Shown: one piece after another, positions 27,277 through 37,162 of the stretch | Numbering within the stretch: the stretch's first letter is position 1 | How the letters are laid out: each line of letters starts with the position of its first letter | IMG/VR virus record: IMGVR_UViG_3300031787_010495 | Span: 41,600 to 105,599 of that record | Strand: one strand, 5' to 3' | DNA: 64,000 bases | DNA from: a virus | Translations under genes and position numbers: made by a program | Notes under the pieces: model-generated | Seen by the model: the letters and a program-made list of their open reading frames with translations, nothing else | Told to the model about the DNA's origin: nothing | Databases searched by the model: none

Positions 27277-28550
27277 TAGCTTACAACATTATGATTTAAT
27301 TGTCCAGTGATTCTATCACACCATCCTTTTGATACCGAGTGAGGCCAAACAACCCAATATGTGGGAGTAACGTCCGTTTGAAATTCTCTCCAAATCTTAC
27401 AATATTTGTCAGGGTCTCTCATATAACCAGCAATTTCATTTTTGTCGGAGTCCTTTCTGAATAAAGTTTCGTCGTTAGGTCCGTGGAAAGCCACAACCCA
27501 AAAATCATAATCCGTTTCAGGAACCTGTGAGTATCCAATATCTATACAATGTTTGAATACCTTAGCAAAATCATTTTTCCAATCTTCCTCTGATGAATAG
27601 TTATATGGGTTTGGAGGATAATTCTTATCGAGTGTATATTTTTGAACAGCTCTCTTTTCAAATAAAATACCAGCATACTTCTCATATTCTCTTAAAGTTC
27701 TCACAGGACCAAAACCATAAGGTCCATCATGACCCTCTTGGGTTTCACCATCCATACCAAAAAGTTTTCTGTTGGTCAAATGGGATACTTTGTTTTTCTC
27801 ACCCCAAGTTTTGTCATCATCCCATTGTTTTGTCCTACCCTTACGTGTGTATTCATGATAGACAACAGGAATGTGAGGGTGAAATAAATCATAACCCCAT
27901 GTGTAAGCTCTAGCTGCAATTGAGATTTCTTCTCCGTGGAAGTAATATTCAGGATTGTGTTGGACTTCTAGAGAAAACTGACCCAAAGTAAAACAAAAAT
28001 GTGCAGAATAAAATCTCGCTGTTACGGGTTTTGTCATCTCTCTCCAACCAGGAATTGTTTCAGGGAGAAAAAACACAGCACCCTCAGGAATGAATCTATC
28101 AAATGCCATTCTCCAAGCATCTTGTGCCCTTCCCGCTGGGTCATTTTCAGGGTCAAAGGAGGGCACATAACCCGTAAGTAGAGGTTTTTCATACCCATCC
28201 TTTTGTAGACCCTTAATCATTTTTATTAATATTTCATCCCAATCCTTTACAAATCTCATGTGGGAATCAATTTGCATTGTGTATCCTTCACCATCGTAAA
28301 GTTGTTGGGTTAAGTTTCTTGCCCAACAAACGCCTCTAGATTCTTGATAAGGTATATCTAAAATCTTGAATCTTTTATCTTCTCTAAACTCATCTAAGTT
28401 GTCAAATCCATCTGTTTCACTAAATTGTCTTGCGATTGAGAAAACCAAGTTCTTTGGTTTTTTAGCGTTTGCAATCATATCTTTGAGTGTTGGAACTAAC
28501 TGTGGGTCCCTGTATGATGCGATTTGAATAAAAATTTTACTGTTAGACAT
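27276..28550 (-). CDS. Protein O-GlcNAc-transferase-like enzyme (GT60 family)
   Basis: The 424-residue product matches the GlcNAc (GT60) family, whose eukaryotic members add GlcNAc to hydroxyproline of Skp1 or to Thr/Ser of mucin-type proteins. Visible features are IFIQIASYRDPQLVPTLKD at the N-terminus, GVCWARNLTQQLYDGE, the metal site MQIDSHMRFVKDWDE and YYFHGEEISIAARAYTWG. It is the gene closest to the Pro/Thr-rich fibre gene, separated only by a terminator, so fibre Thr residues are plausible acceptors. Confidence 0.75.
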   Translation of the reverse strand: MSNSKIFIQIASYRDPQLVPTLKDMIANAKKPKNLVFSIARQFSETDGFDNLDEFREDKRFKILDIPYQESRGVCWARNLTQQLYDGEGYTMQIDSHMRFVKDWDEILIKMIKGLQKDGYEKPLLTGYVPSFDPENDPAGRAQDAWRMAFDRFIPEGAVFFLPETIPGWREMTKPVTARFYSAHFCFTLGQFSLEVQHNPEYYFHGEEISIAARAYTWGYDLFHPHIPVVYHEYTRKGRTKQWDDDKTWGEKNKVSHLTNRKLFGMDGETQEGHDGPYGFGPVRTLREYEKYAGILFEKRAVQKYTLDKNYPPNPYNYSSEEDWKNDFAKVFKHCIDIGYSQVPETDYDFWVVAFHGPNDETLFRKDSDKNEIAGYMRDPDKYCKIWREFQTDVTPTYWVVWPHSVSKGWCDRITGQLNHNVVS

Positions 28551-28573
28551 ATTATCTTTTTGTCTAAAAATAA

Positions 28574-28601
28574 AAAACCCTCCACGAAAGTAGAGGGTTT
28601 T
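28574..28601 (-). terminator. Terminator between fibre gene and GT60 gene
   Basis: The stem AAAACCCTC / GAGGGTTTT with inner AC/GT pairs and a GAAA/TTTC loop is followed on the minus strand by TTATTTTT. It separates the late fibre transcript from the glycosyltransferase genes. Confidence 0.7.
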
Positions 28602-28620
28602 ATCTTTATTATTTTTAAAT

Positions 28621-30639
28621 TTAATCTGTAAGTGTGATTTTTGCTACATCTGTATCTTGTAAAGGAACTCCACCACTAGTTAATCCAATCATTGATGGTG
28701 GGATTGTTGACCCTGAATATAAGAACGACCCATTAAGTTCAACTATAAAATTAACAGGAGTTCCTGTTATAGAAGCTCTTGGATTACCGAATGTTAGACC
28801 GTGTAGTGCTGTAAAAGTTTGACCTGATGTTACAGGTAAAGCTCCTGATAGATTGGTAAGTGTTATACTTCCACCATCATCAACAAAATCTATAATTTCC
28901 GCTCCACCTGTTGATTCGTTAACCGCTATGATTTCGGGACAAATAAGAGTTCCTGTTATTTCACCGTTAGTTAATTCCCATCCGCCACCGCCAAGTAAGT
29001 TAAGCCATCCTGATGGATAAATATCTGAGAAAGATGCCCCACTAAATATGATATCATTCGGATATGACGGTTGATTATAGTAATAAGAAGTTGTCGAAGT
29101 TCCTCCTGAACAAGCGTCCAATCCAGACACTGTTGAAAATTTAGTTGCACCAATTAATGCGAAAGTTCCTGGTGTTTCAGTAGGTGTTGGTGTGTATGTT
29201 GCAGTTTGAGATGGTGTTTGAGTTGGAGTTTCTGTGTTGGTTGGTGTTTGAGTTGGAGTTTCTGTGTTGGTTGGTGTTTGAGTTGTTGTTGGTGTTGGTG
29301 ATGATATTGGTGTAGATGTTGAAGTCACTGTAGGTGTCGGTGTCGGTAAGTTCGAACATCCGTTAGGGTCGGAACTTGTAATCAATCCTGCTCCACCGCT
29401 AACAATAAACCAAGCAATCCCATTAGAATAATAACCATCAATAACAGGAACTGTCAGAGCTGTATTTTGATAAAGTGACTCACCAACGTTTGGACCTACT
29501 CCACCCGCTACAGTTCCGTAGACAGGATTAGTTGAACCCAAACAAGCTTCATTCGGAGTTGAACCTGAACCTAAATTATATGTATAGTATCCAAATGTTG
29601 CTGTTGGTGTTGTAGTTGGAGTCGGTGTTGGTGTTTCAGTTGGAGATGCGGTTACAGTTGCTGTTGGTGTTGGAACAACCAAACAAGAACTGAATGCACC
29701 CACTTGAGCACCATTCGAATCTATTTCTGTTACAATATTTGAACTGTTATAAAAACCTGCCAACATTGTTGACGGACCAAAACTTTCAGGATAGAATTGT
29801 GTGCAGTTATCGAAAAGAACCGCATTACCCCAAATATTTCCAACTATTCCTGAAGAACATGCTTCATTCTCAGTTGAACCTGAACCTACTGAAAACTCAA
29901 ATCTTACTGGTGTCGGTGTAGGTGTTGGAGTTTGAGTTGGTGTTTCTGTGTTAGTTGGAGTTGGTGTAGGTGTTTGACTTGAAGTAGGAGTTGGTGTTGG
30001 ACCACAATTTCCATCAACTGTAATTGTAGCTCCCGTAATACAACCTGGTCCACAACCAGAAGCAACTATGTAAATAATACCATCTTCAGTATAATAACCT
30101 TCCGGATTACCTGTATTTGGACCTGTAGCATCTGACCAAACTAATGTTGAATCCGCCAAACTTGTTCCATTTACAAATATGTTTGCTGTTTGAACACAAT
30201 CACAAGTTAGTAATATATCCGTCTCATCGTGACATCTCACAATAGCAGTTCTCTCAACGTTTGTAGGTGTTGGAGTTTGCGTTGGAGTTTCCGTGTTAGT
30301 CGGAGTCTGTGTGAACGTTGGAGTATTTGTCGGTGTTTCTGACGCAGTTGGTGTCTGAGTATTGGTTGGTGTTGTTGTAGGCGTTGCAGTGTTCGAAGGT
30401 GTTTGAGTCGGACTAGATGTCGGAGTAGGTGTGGGTCCAGTTGGTGGGAACGCACCCATATTTTGGAGAACGATTGTTGTATTCGCCGTGGAATATGTTC
30501 CATCTATCAACCAAATGTTTTTTACCTGATTTGGTTCTAATTCTACTTGGTAATCCCACATTGAATCTTCGCATCTTCTATAGTTGAAAGTTGCTATTGT
30601 GGAACCTGTGTTTGTTAAAATATATTTACTACAAGCCAT
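28621..30639 (-). CDS. Fibre protein with mucin-like Pro/Thr-rich linkers
   Basis: The 672-residue protein starts with a small anchor-like domain (KYILTNTGSTIATFNYRRC). Linkers made of [11 protein letters not shown] and similar repeats follow, separating four to five globular units of about 70-90 residues. Two of these share a pattern: FEFSVGSGSTENEAC or YTYNLGSGSTPNEAC, then a Gly-Tyr-Tyr strand and a closing Cys. The C-terminus is a beta-rich domain. It is probably a tail fibre or adhesin. The Thr density of the linkers resembles mucins and makes them candidates for O-glycosylation by the adjacent enzymes. Confidence 0.65.
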   Translation of the reverse strand: MACSKYILTNTGSTIATFNYRRCEDSMWDYQVELEPNQVKNIWLIDGTYSTANTTIVLQNMGAFPPTGPTPTPTSSPTQTPSNTATPTTTPTNTQTPTASETPTNTPTFTQTPTNTETPTQTPTPTNVERTAIVRCHDETDILLTCDCVQTANIFVNGTSLADSTLVWSDATGPNTGNPEGYYTEDGIIYIVASGCGPGCITGATITVDGNCGPTPTPTSSQTPTPTPTNTETPTQTPTPTPTPVRFEFSVGSGSTENEACSSGIVGNIWGNAVLFDNCTQFYPESFGPSTMLAGFYNSSNIVTEIDSNGAQVGAFSSCLVVPTPTATVTASPTETPTPTPTTTPTATFGYYTYNLGSGSTPNEACLGSTNPVYGTVAGGVGPNVGESLYQNTALTVPVIDGYYSNGIAWFIVSGGAGLITSSDPNGCSNLPTPTPTVTSTSTPISSPTPTTTQTPTNTETPTQTPTNTETPTQTPSQTATYTPTPTETPGTFALIGATKFSTVSGLDACSGGTSTTSYYYNQPSYPNDIIFSGASFSDIYPSGWLNLLGGGGWELTNGEITGTLICPEIIAVNESTGGAEIIDFVDDGGSITLTNLSGALPVTSGQTFTALHGLTFGNPRASITGTPVNFIVELNGSFLYSGSTIPPSMIGLTSGGVPLQDTDVAKITLTD
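29190..29345 (-). repeat. Pro/Thr-coding tandem repeats in fibre gene
   Basis: Within the fibre gene a 30-base unit coding for [10 protein letters not shown] occurs twice in perfect tandem around 29219-29283, flanked by degenerate PT-coding units. Further blocks occur at about 29600-29670, 29910-29995 and 30255-30440. Such repeats can change in number by slippage without breaking the frame. Confidence 0.65.
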
Positions 30640-30653
30640 TTTACTTTTTTTAT

Positions 30654-30661
30654 ATAAATAC
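30654..30661 (-). promoter_or_regulatory. Candidate late promoter GTATTTAT
   Basis: Reads GTATTTATAT between two minus-strand genes, 14 bases before the ATG of the first fibre gene. Confidence 0.5.
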
Positions 30662-30690
30662 TGAGAACTCGCTCAATTTTATTTTCTTTT

Positions 30691-31326
30691 TTAATAAATC
30701 TTATTCAGAACAAAAATATCACTGAAAATTGAGTTCAAAGGACTATTAGAACTAAACTGAGCAGTCACATTCAGAGTATTCGGAATAGTTGTATCAAAGG
30801 TTGTATCGTTTACAGTATTGAACGCAAAACCTGCAGGAACACCACTTGATTGTTTTGTTGTATGAAATACTCCAAGAGATACAATATCGGCAACTCCAGC
30901 AACACCAAGAGTTCTAATTGTAAAATTTATTGAGAACTGCCAAACATCGTCTGTCGCTGAACTCATAGTTTGTACACCACTGTCCGCCAACACAACTGAA
31001 CCCGCCTTCACACGGATTTGAATTGTGTCTCCATTTTTTGAAGACAATAACCCACCAAAATCCGCTCTAAAAGAATCCCCAATTTGAAATTGATTCGCAC
31101 CAACGGTAAGAGTTCCAACACCCCCATTGATTAAAGTCCCTTCAACAGTTGTTGCACTAATTGATACGCTATTTGCCGTTTGGGAAAATAATCCATAAAC
31201 AGTTGGAAATGGTGCTAATGTGCTATTTTTAACACGATAAGTTACTCCTCCTTGAGCAACTGCGAATTCAGCGTTGGCAGTCATCGCGGTTAATTCTGGT
31301 AATGCAGATATTGGTAAATTAGGCAT
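30691..31326 (-). CDS. Fibre-locus structural protein
   Basis: The 211-residue product starts LPISALPELTAMTANAEFAV followed by GGVTYRVKNSTL, an N-terminal anchor pattern known from fibre and neck-appendage genes of environmental T4-like phages. The rest is a Ser/Thr/Val-rich beta structure (TIQIRVKAGSVVLADSG). It is one base from the next gene upstream. It probably forms part of the fibre or a head/tail appendage. Confidence 0.5.
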   Translation of the reverse strand: MPNLPISALPELTAMTANAEFAVAQGGVTYRVKNSTLAPFPTVYGLFSQTANSVSISATTVEGTLINGGVGTLTVGANQFQIGDSFRADFGGLLSSKNGDTIQIRVKAGSVVLADSGVQTMSSATDDVWQFSINFTIRTLGVAGVADIVSLGVFHTTKQSSGVPAGFAFNTVNDTTFDTTIPNTLNVTAQFSSNSPLNSIFSDIFVLNKIY

Positions 31327-31327
31327 A

Positions 31328-31603
31328 TTATGTAATTAAAATTTTGTAATTATCCTCTTGGTCAAGGGTTGAATAATCTTCTTGTAATAAATAGTTTGTA
31401 TCGGGGTTAGAAATATAGGTATAACATGTTTGGTCAAAAGCCCCAAAATAAAGTTCATAACTTCCATTAAAATATTCCAACTCAACCGTATATGGTAACA
31501 CATTTGCACCCAAGCTCACAGTTCCTCCCGTATCAGGATAAAAGGTAATATTGGCTATCTGACCATTAAAATTCGTGCTTGATATTTGTACTCCTGTAGT
31601 CAT
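31328..31603 (-). CDS. Small fibre-locus protein
   Basis: The 91-residue product (VQISSTNFNGQIANITFYP, then DTGGTVSLGANVLPYTVE and a Tyr-rich tail) looks like a short beta-sandwich. It lies between two fibre genes with gaps of one base on each side, so it is likely co-expressed and part of the same appendage. No known family was recognised. Confidence 0.45.
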   Translation of the reverse strand: MTTGVQISSTNFNGQIANITFYPDTGGTVSLGANVLPYTVELEYFNGSYELYFGAFDQTCYTYISNPDTNYLLQEDYSTLDQEDNYKILIT

Positions 31604-31604
31604 T

Positions 31605-34600
31605 TTATAATAGTGGTATATTCCATTTATTTGATAGATATTGTTGGACAGATTGTAACTCCGATGGAGATAAAGCTCTACTGTAAGCTAACACATCAAA
31701 CAAAAATCCATTATAGAAGAACTGTGTGGTTCCCGCGGGTGCTCCCGTATAGGATACTCCCAAGAACACATAATCAAGAAGTGCATTTGTTGTTGTTCCA
31801 ACATTAGTTATATAGGTCAAGGTTTGTCCTGAACCATCAATATAAAACTTTAATTTATCTTGATTGGTCACACCTGTTCCACTAAACACATAAGATATAA
31901 TGTGTGGATTTGTATTAACAACACCACCCGTAGCAAAACCACCACCAGCCGCAATGTTGTATGTTGAACCACTTTGTCTTATGTATGTTGCATCCAACCC
32001 TGTATTTCCATCAGAACCTCCCTGAATATATTGAGCCGTATTAGTTGAATTGAGTGTCTTAACAACCATAATGATTGTTTGTCCTGATTTTGATGATAAG
32101 TCAACAAGAGGGTTTACACTTAAACCATCTGAGGTTCCATTGAACCAAACTCCTCCTAAACCATTTTGAACACCGCTCCACCATTCAGGAGAAGGACCAG
32201 CTCCACCACCAATTGGGTTGGCATTGTGCGCACTTGCAGATGAATCTTCCCATTGTGTAAATGTCGAACCACTTGTTGCATTAGGGTTAAATTGGTCACC
32301 AGTCTGACCTTGATAATAAATTTCAAGGGTTGGGTCACTTGGTACAATCGCTTGAGTTGGTGTAGGTGTTACATCTGGTGTGTTGGTTTGTGTTGGAGTA
32401 CTTGTTACCTCAGGTGTTGGTGTTTGAGTTGGAGTTTCAGTAGGTGTTGGACTTGGTTCATTTGTTGGTGTTGGTGTCTGAGTTGACGAAGGAGTAGGTG
32501 TTGGTAGTAAGGTTATTTGAATATCACAAACAGGATTAGGTGTTACATCAGGTGTTGGTGTTTGAGTTGGAGTTTCAGTATTAGTAGGAGTATTAGTAGG
32601 TGTATCTGTGATTGTTGGAGTTGTAGTATTAGTAGGAGTATTAGTAGGTGTATCTGTAATTGTTGGAGTTGTAGTATTAGTAGGAGTATTAGTAGGTGTA
32701 TCTGTAATTGTTGGAGTAGGCGTAGATGTAGAAGTATCGGTTATGGTTGGTGTTACAGTATTAGTAGGTGTTTGAGTTGGAGACTCAGTTGGCGTATTTG
32801 TAGGAGTTTCAGTTGGAGTGTTAGTAGGAGTTTCTGTTGGTGTTTGGGTTACGGTTTCTATCGGGGTTCCTGTTGGAGTGTTAGTAGGAGTTTCTGTTGG
32901 AGTCTCAGTTTGAGTTGGTGTCTCAGTCGGAGTGTTAGTAGGAGTCTCTGTAGGAGTTCCGGTGTTAGTTGGAGTTTGTGTTATGGTTTCTGTTGGAGTC
33001 TCAGTAGGAGTTTGTGTTGGTGTCTCAGTTTGAGTTGGGGTATTTGTTGGGGTTTCACTCGGAGTTTGTGTTGGCGTCTCACTCGGAGTCTGTGTAACCG
33101 TTGATGTTGGTGTTGTTGTAGGACATATTGAGAAACTACCAATTGTGAACCCCTCTGAATCAAGTTCAACCACAATGTTATTATATGAATAATATCCAGA
33201 AAGATTAACCGTGTTTGAACCCGTAGGAGAATCAAAGAATTGATTATTCTCATCGAAGTTCTCAAACTCACCATATATAATTCCATTATCAACACATTGA
33301 CATGCATCAATCAAAGTAGTTCCCGAACAAACATTAAACGCGAATCTCAATTTCGTCGGTGTTGGAGTGTTGGTAGGTGTTTCGGTTGGAGTTTCAGTTG
33401 GTGTCTCCGAAGGTGTGGATGTAGGAGTTGATGTTTCTGTAGGAGTATTTGTTGGTGTCTCGGTAGGTGTAGGTGTTTGAGTTTCAGTTGCAGTTGGAGT
33501 TTGACCAGGACTTGCAGTAATTGAAGGTGTAGGAGTATTTGTTGGGGTTTCTGATGGCGTAACGGTTGGTGTTTCCGTACTTGTTGGTGTCAAGGTTGGT
33601 GTTTCCGAAGCGGTAATCGAAGGTGTTGGTGTTACAGTAGGAGTTACTGTAGGTGAAGGTGTTGGTAAAATTAAAACTCTACAGTCAGGACACTTAGGGT
33701 CTAACAAATCATATTTGTCTTTTTGAATTTTGAAATTGTGCCAAATCTGTGAAGCATTTAAAGGCTCTGTATACATTCTAAATGCACTAATGTCCCCAAT
33801 TAAACTGCCACCAAAATATTCTTCAAGTTTGATGTGTGTTGTTAAACCTGAATAGATTGTGTTGTCCAAATCATGTGTTGTTAAACACTCTGGGTCTTGT
33901 TGATAAACTATTTCGTCAACAGTTTCAGGACATCCTCCTGAGAATGTAAGGTTGTCGTGTAATCCCTGTGTTCCACCACCAACAGAAATGTTATAAGAAA
34001 CGCCTATTTGTTTTTCTCTTGGTGTGTCTAAAAGTCTCGGAATAATCTCTTCAAAGTTTTCAACAACCATGAAAAGTCTACCATTTACGTATAACTTGAA
34101 TTTACCCAAACGGTATATTTGTTCAAGTGTCCAATTGTCATTAAAAGTTACAATTTCAGTTGTTGCCGGGTCATAATCTTTCTCATGGGTTAGAGGAGGT
34201 TCAATAAGACTAACACTATTGTGAGCAGGAGTAGCGGTATAGATTGTTTCTGTTATCAAACCTAATCCCCCTTTTTCATATAAATCACAAGTATCAAACC
34301 ATTCATTTCTTTCAAAAACAGCATCTATTTGTACCCAATGCTCAAGCTTTGAATAATCAGTTTGTTCACAATCATGGAAGATACCCCTTGTTGAACACCA
34401 TTCATTTACTGTAACACCAGTAACATAAGTTAAACCCGACAGGCATGCACCTGTAAATTCACAATCCCCTGTAATTCTATATGTTTTAACACACAGTCTT
34501 GGATTACCAGTGTCCCCACTCAATCTCAAAGAAAGTGCATTTGACACTCCGTCATATAGTGGGTCTAGCTCAGGATACTTGACAGTTGTTTCACAATTAC

Positions 34601-35534
34601 ACGGACAACCACAGGAGCAATTTGTTGATGTTCCTCCCGATTGTTGATAAACTTTCATACAAGAATGTTCAGCGGTAATTCCCGTCAGTAGACATTCGCA
34701 GGTATGCATACAAGTCAACCCAGATGTAACTCTTGTGTAACCTGTATCTTGTTTTGGGTGTCCGTCCGCATAATGATAAAATTTGTTTTCGGCTCTCGCA
34801 CCCATGTAGAAGAATGCCCCTTTATTTTCAGGGTATCTTTTATTCAAACCTACATTTGTATCACCAGTCCATCTATAACGTAACATAACCTCAGTTGTCC
34901 AACCCCAATGAGGTCTTTGAGGGAATACTTGATAGGTATAACCTGGTAACTTATAGAATCCTTGGTAAAATCCTCCATTCAATCTGGCAAAATTTCCTAC
35001 TAAATCACCATAACTGTCATACGATAAATCGTAGGTATATGAATCATCATTCCAAAGACGGTTACTTGTTGTTGTAAAACCTGTGATAGGATGAAGTTTC
35101 ATTCTCCTATCATATTTGTATCTTGAAAACTTGTCGGATATGTTTGTATATAGACCAGTCGTTATCTCAATTGTTTCACCCGACATTCTTTTTACTAAAC
35201 CATTATCAATACCCGTAAGACCAACATCACAAAGAGTTTGTGCTGATGGACAAAAATTTGGGTCGAGGTTGTCTGGGTTCCAGTAGTTTTCGGATACTAT
35301 GGTATCAAAATCAAATGTTACCGCAGAGACTGTCGCAACAGTTGTCCCTGTCGAATTAAATTCAAATTTAAAAGGCATTCTATTACCGTCATCATCACCA
35401 ATTAATAATGGTGAAAAAATTACCTCTTGGTCAAAGGTTTTTTCGTCTGACGCAAGACAAATATCCGTTATTTCATTAACAGGTAATAGGCCTAACCTTC
35501 TAAAATTGTATTGATTAATATTCTGATACGACAT
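31605..35534 (-). CDS. Large fibre protein with lectin-like domains and mucin-like repeats
   Basis: The protein has 1309 residues. Residues about 1-620 hold an N-terminal region with a Cys cluster (CTCECLLTG-like, around residues 275-315) and a LamG-like part ([15 protein letters not shown], then [17 protein letters not shown]). Residues about 625-1060 are dominated by [10 protein letters not shown] repeats, interrupted by one globular unit ([17 protein letters not shown]) of the same type as in the smaller fibre. The last 230 residues form a concanavalin/LamG-like domain ([37 protein letters not shown]). It is a strong candidate for a receptor-binding fibre. Its promoter motif lies 9 bases before the ATG. 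Confidence 0.7.
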   Translation of the reverse strand: MSYQNINQYNFRRLGLLPVNEITDICLASDEKTFDQEVIFSPLLIGDDDGNRMPFKFEFNSTGTTVATVSAVTFDFDTIVSENYWNPDNLDPNFCPSAQTLCDVGLTGIDNGLVKRMSGETIEITTGLYTNISDKFSRYKYDRRMKLHPITGFTTTSNRLWNDDSYTYDLSYDSYGDLVGNFARLNGGFYQGFYKLPGYTYQVFPQRPHWGWTTEVMLRYRWTGDTNVGLNKRYPENKGAFFYMGARAENKFYHYADGHPKQDTGYTRVTSGLTCMHTCECLLTGITAEHSCMKVYQQSGGTSTNCSCGCPCNCETTVKYPELDPLYDGVSNALSLRLSGDTGNPRLCVKTYRITGDCEFTGACLSGLTYVTGVTVNEWCSTRGIFHDCEQTDYSKLEHWVQIDAVFERNEWFDTCDLYEKGGLGLITETIYTATPAHNSVSLIEPPLTHEKDYDPATTEIVTFNDNWTLEQIYRLGKFKLYVNGRLFMVVENFEEIIPRLLDTPREKQIGVSYNISVGGGTQGLHDNLTFSGGCPETVDEIVYQQDPECLTTHDLDNTIYSGLTTHIKLEEYFGGSLIGDISAFRMYTEPLNASQIWHNFKIQKDKYDLLDPKCPDCRVLILPTPSPTVTPTVTPTPSITASETPTLTPTSTETPTVTPSETPTNTPTPSITASPGQTPTATETQTPTPTETPTNTPTETSTPTSTPSETPTETPTETPTNTPTPTKLRFAFNVCSGTTLIDACQCVDNGIIYGEFENFDENNQFFDSPTGSNTVNLSGYYSYNNIVVELDSEGFTIGSFSICPTTTPTSTVTQTPSETPTQTPSETPTNTPTQTETPTQTPTETPTETITQTPTNTGTPTETPTNTPTETPTQTETPTETPTNTPTGTPIETVTQTPTETPTNTPTETPTNTPTESPTQTPTNTVTPTITDTSTSTPTPTITDTPTNTPTNTTTPTITDTPTNTPTNTTTPTITDTPTNTPTNTETPTQTPTPDVTPNPVCDIQITLLPTPTPSSTQTPTPTNEPSPTPTETPTQTPTPEVTSTPTQTNTPDVTPTPTQAIVPSDPTLEIYYQGQTGDQFNPNATSGSTFTQWEDSSASAHNANPIGGGAGPSPEWWSGVQNGLGGVWFNGTSDGLSVNPLVDLSSKSGQTIIMVVKTLNSTNTAQYIQGGSDGNTGLDATYIRQSGSTYNIAAGGGFATGGVVNTNPHIISYVFSGTGVTNQDKLKFYIDGSGQTLTYITNVGTTTNALLDYVFLGVSYTGAPAGTTQFFYNGFLFDVLAYSRALSPSELQSVQQYLSNKWNIPLL
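32580..32723 (-). repeat. 48-bp tandem repeat, three copies
   Basis: A 48-base unit starts at 32580, 32628 and 32676; copies differ by one base. It codes for the 16-residue unit [16 protein letters not shown]. The wider repeat field spans about 32350-33110 and 33355-33670. The unit keeps the reading frame, so copy number can vary freely. Confidence 0.8.
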
Positions 35535-35543
35535 AAACTAATG

Positions 35544-35551
35544 ATAAATAC
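35544..35551 (-). promoter_or_regulatory. Candidate late promoter GTATTTAT (minus)
   Basis: Reads GTATTTATC, 9 bases before the ATG of the large fibre gene. A second copy for the plus strand lies 12 bases away, so each gene of this divergent pair has its own site. Confidence 0.45.
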
Positions 35552-35562
35552 CTTGTGTCATA

Positions 35563-35570
35563 GTATTTAT
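35563..35570 (+). promoter_or_regulatory. Candidate late promoter GTATTTAT (plus)
   Basis: Reads GTATTTATAG, 16 bases before the ATG of the first gene of the plus-strand block. Confidence 0.45.
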
Positions 35571-35586
35571 AGTTTAAAAAGAAGCG

Positions 35587-36405
35587 ATGATTACAACAGA
35601 TAAAGAATTTTATTCTTCACCATATTATTTCTTTTTAAGAGATAAAGGAAAAGACTATTCATTATATTTCTCTGTAGAGCCAACTCTTGTGGAAGCAAGA
35701 AAAAAAGATGAAATGATTAAGGTCCCTAAATCTAAGGTTAAACACGTCTTAAATTATTTGGAAAAATTATTGAAAAATAAATCAAATAAAAACACAAAAG
35801 ACATGAAAGGGGAAATTGAGGAGCTAGTTGCAACCGATGGTTCAATGACAAACTCTAAAATCCCAATCTTAGACCCGAAACTTCACCCTAGAAAAACTAT
35901 GGACCAAACTGTTGCAGCTTCCCGTATAACAAACGACCCAATTTCACGTGGTTACAGAACTTACTATGGCGAGTCAATCGAAGAAATGAGCGAAGAGGAT
36001 ATGTCTGCAGCTTTCGGATATGAAGAAACAAAAGACCTCGACGGAAAAGAAACTTTCAAGTATTTCAAAGATGAATTAGAAATGGGTTCCGAAGAGGCCA
36101 AGGACCGAACAGAACAACAAGGCAAAGACCCTTCAGGTAAAAGAGACAAAAAGTCAAAATACAGAAAAGACCCTAATTTTATTTCAAGACAAATTTTACC
36201 TGAAATCCAAAAACAAAAAGCAATAAAAATGTTAGAGGATATGTTGGCCAAGAAAAAGGATTCGTCGAACGCAGACATTTCAGAAAAAGAAAAAAATATA
36301 GAAGTTTCAAGTCTGCTTAAGAAAAATGCGAAATCTTTGTTGAAACAAATGGAAAAAGAAGGATTATCTAAAAAAGACTTTTTGAAATTACTAGACGGTG
36401 AATAA
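35587..36405 (+). CDS. Protein of unknown function, charged, likely late
   Basis: The 272-residue product is very rich in Lys, Glu and Asp. A central segment reads SRITNDPISRGYRTYYGES, then IEEMSEEDMSAAFGY; the C-terminal 90 residues look like helices or coiled coil (LLKKNAKSLLKQMEKEGLS). No family was recognised. It opens a block of five consecutive genes of unknown function with a late-type promoter motif, which suggests a role in head assembly such as a core protein, but this is a guess from context. Confidence 0.5.
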   Translation: MITTDKEFYSSPYYFFLRDKGKDYSLYFSVEPTLVEARKKDEMIKVPKSKVKHVLNYLEKLLKNKSNKNTKDMKGEIEELVATDGSMTNSKIPILDPKLHPRKTMDQTVAASRITNDPISRGYRTYYGESIEEMSEEDMSAAFGYEETKDLDGKETFKYFKDELEMGSEEAKDRTEQQGKDPSGKRDKKSKYRKDPNFISRQILPEIQKQKAIKMLEDMLAKKKDSSNADISEKEKNIEVSSLLKKNAKSLLKQMEKEGLSKKDFLKLLDGE

Positions 36406-36865
36406 AGATTTATACGATAAGGAAATTGAATTACCCGCACACATAAGAAAGCATCTAAAAAAATCTTTCAAATATGTGGGAGAAGTTGATGAAAACACTG
36501 AAGGACTTAAAAGAAATAAAGAACTTCAAGACAAAAGATTTATTGGGTATAAACAATTGAAAAGAATAAAAAACTTTTTCGATAGTTTTAAGGGAAATCA
36601 AAACGAAAAGGAATTCATTCTAAACGGTGGTCATCTGATGAAAAATTTTGTGAATGATGAGTTAAGAAAAATGAGGGAATTTGGTCACCTTACTAAAAGA
36701 AATAAGATGGATGCAGGAATGCAGAATCAATTTATAAAACCTCACGAAAAAAAGGATTTTACAAATGTGAGACCTTCAAAAGAACATTCGAAAACCGTGG
36801 ACAAATATACTGCCGCGGTAACTGAAAGTCTGAAAAGGATAAACGAAATAATTTCAAAATTGTAA
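36398..36865 (+). CDS. Protein of unknown function
   Basis: The 155-residue product starts with GTG at 36398 and overlaps the end of the previous gene by 8 bases; the next in-frame ATG is about 80 codons downstream, so GTG is the likely start. It is helical and basic (LPAHIRKHLKKSFKYVGE, GYKQLKRIKNFFDSF). The tail TAAVTESLKRINEIISKL contains a helix that loosely resembles the TES-type peptides seen elsewhere here, but at the wrong end. No family was recognised. Confidence 0.5.
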   Translation: MNKDLYDKEIELPAHIRKHLKKSFKYVGEVDENTEGLKRNKELQDKRFIGYKQLKRIKNFFDSFKGNQNEKEFILNGGHLMKNFVNDELRKMREFGHLTKRNKMDAGMQNQFIKPHEKKDFTNVRPSKEHSKTVDKYTAAVTESLKRINEIISKL

Positions 36866-36868
36866 TTT

Positions 36869-37162
36869 ATGTCAGAACAAATCAATGTTGATTTATCACA
36901 GAACATACCTAATACCCTTACCGCTATCGCAGACGCTGAGAGAGCAAAGTTAATTCCAAAAAACGATTTTAATGCGGTTGGGAATGAATACTCATCAGTT
37001 AATAGAGACGCTGTTGCCGACGGTGATTCAATGGGTAGAGGAACGGGAACATTTTTAGATGTTTACAATGTTAATGCAGGAACAATCACAGACATTGTTG
37101 AAAGAAAAAATGAAATAAAAATCAACAAATTCAATTCAAGTAAAACTTACCCTGATTTCTAA
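36869..37162 (+). CDS. Protein of unknown function
   Basis: The 97-residue product (INVDLSQNIPNTLTAIADA, then MGRGTGTFLDVYN) has no recognisable motif. It starts 3 bases after the previous stop and its TAA shares the A with the ATG of the next gene, so it is embedded in a translationally coupled run. Confidence 0.5.
   Translation: MSEQINVDLSQNIPNTLTAIADAERAKLIPKNDFNAVGNEYSSVNRDAVADGDSMGRGTGTFLDVYNVNAGTITDIVERKNEIKINKFNSSKTYPDF

Noticed and set aside
32580-32723. Regular repeats resembling a CRISPR array
   Set aside because: The repeats lie in frame in a fibre gene, have no unique spacers, and no cas genes are nearby.
32517-33104. Plus-strand open frame rich in Cys, Trp, Ser and Arg through the repeat field
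   Set aside because: It is the antisense shadow of the Pro/Thr-coding repeats; composition is dictated by the repeat and no start context is seen.
36806-36865. C-terminal TESLKRINEIISKL as a further head-targeting peptide
   Set aside because: It sits at the C-terminus and lacks the L/I-x-E end followed by a small residue.
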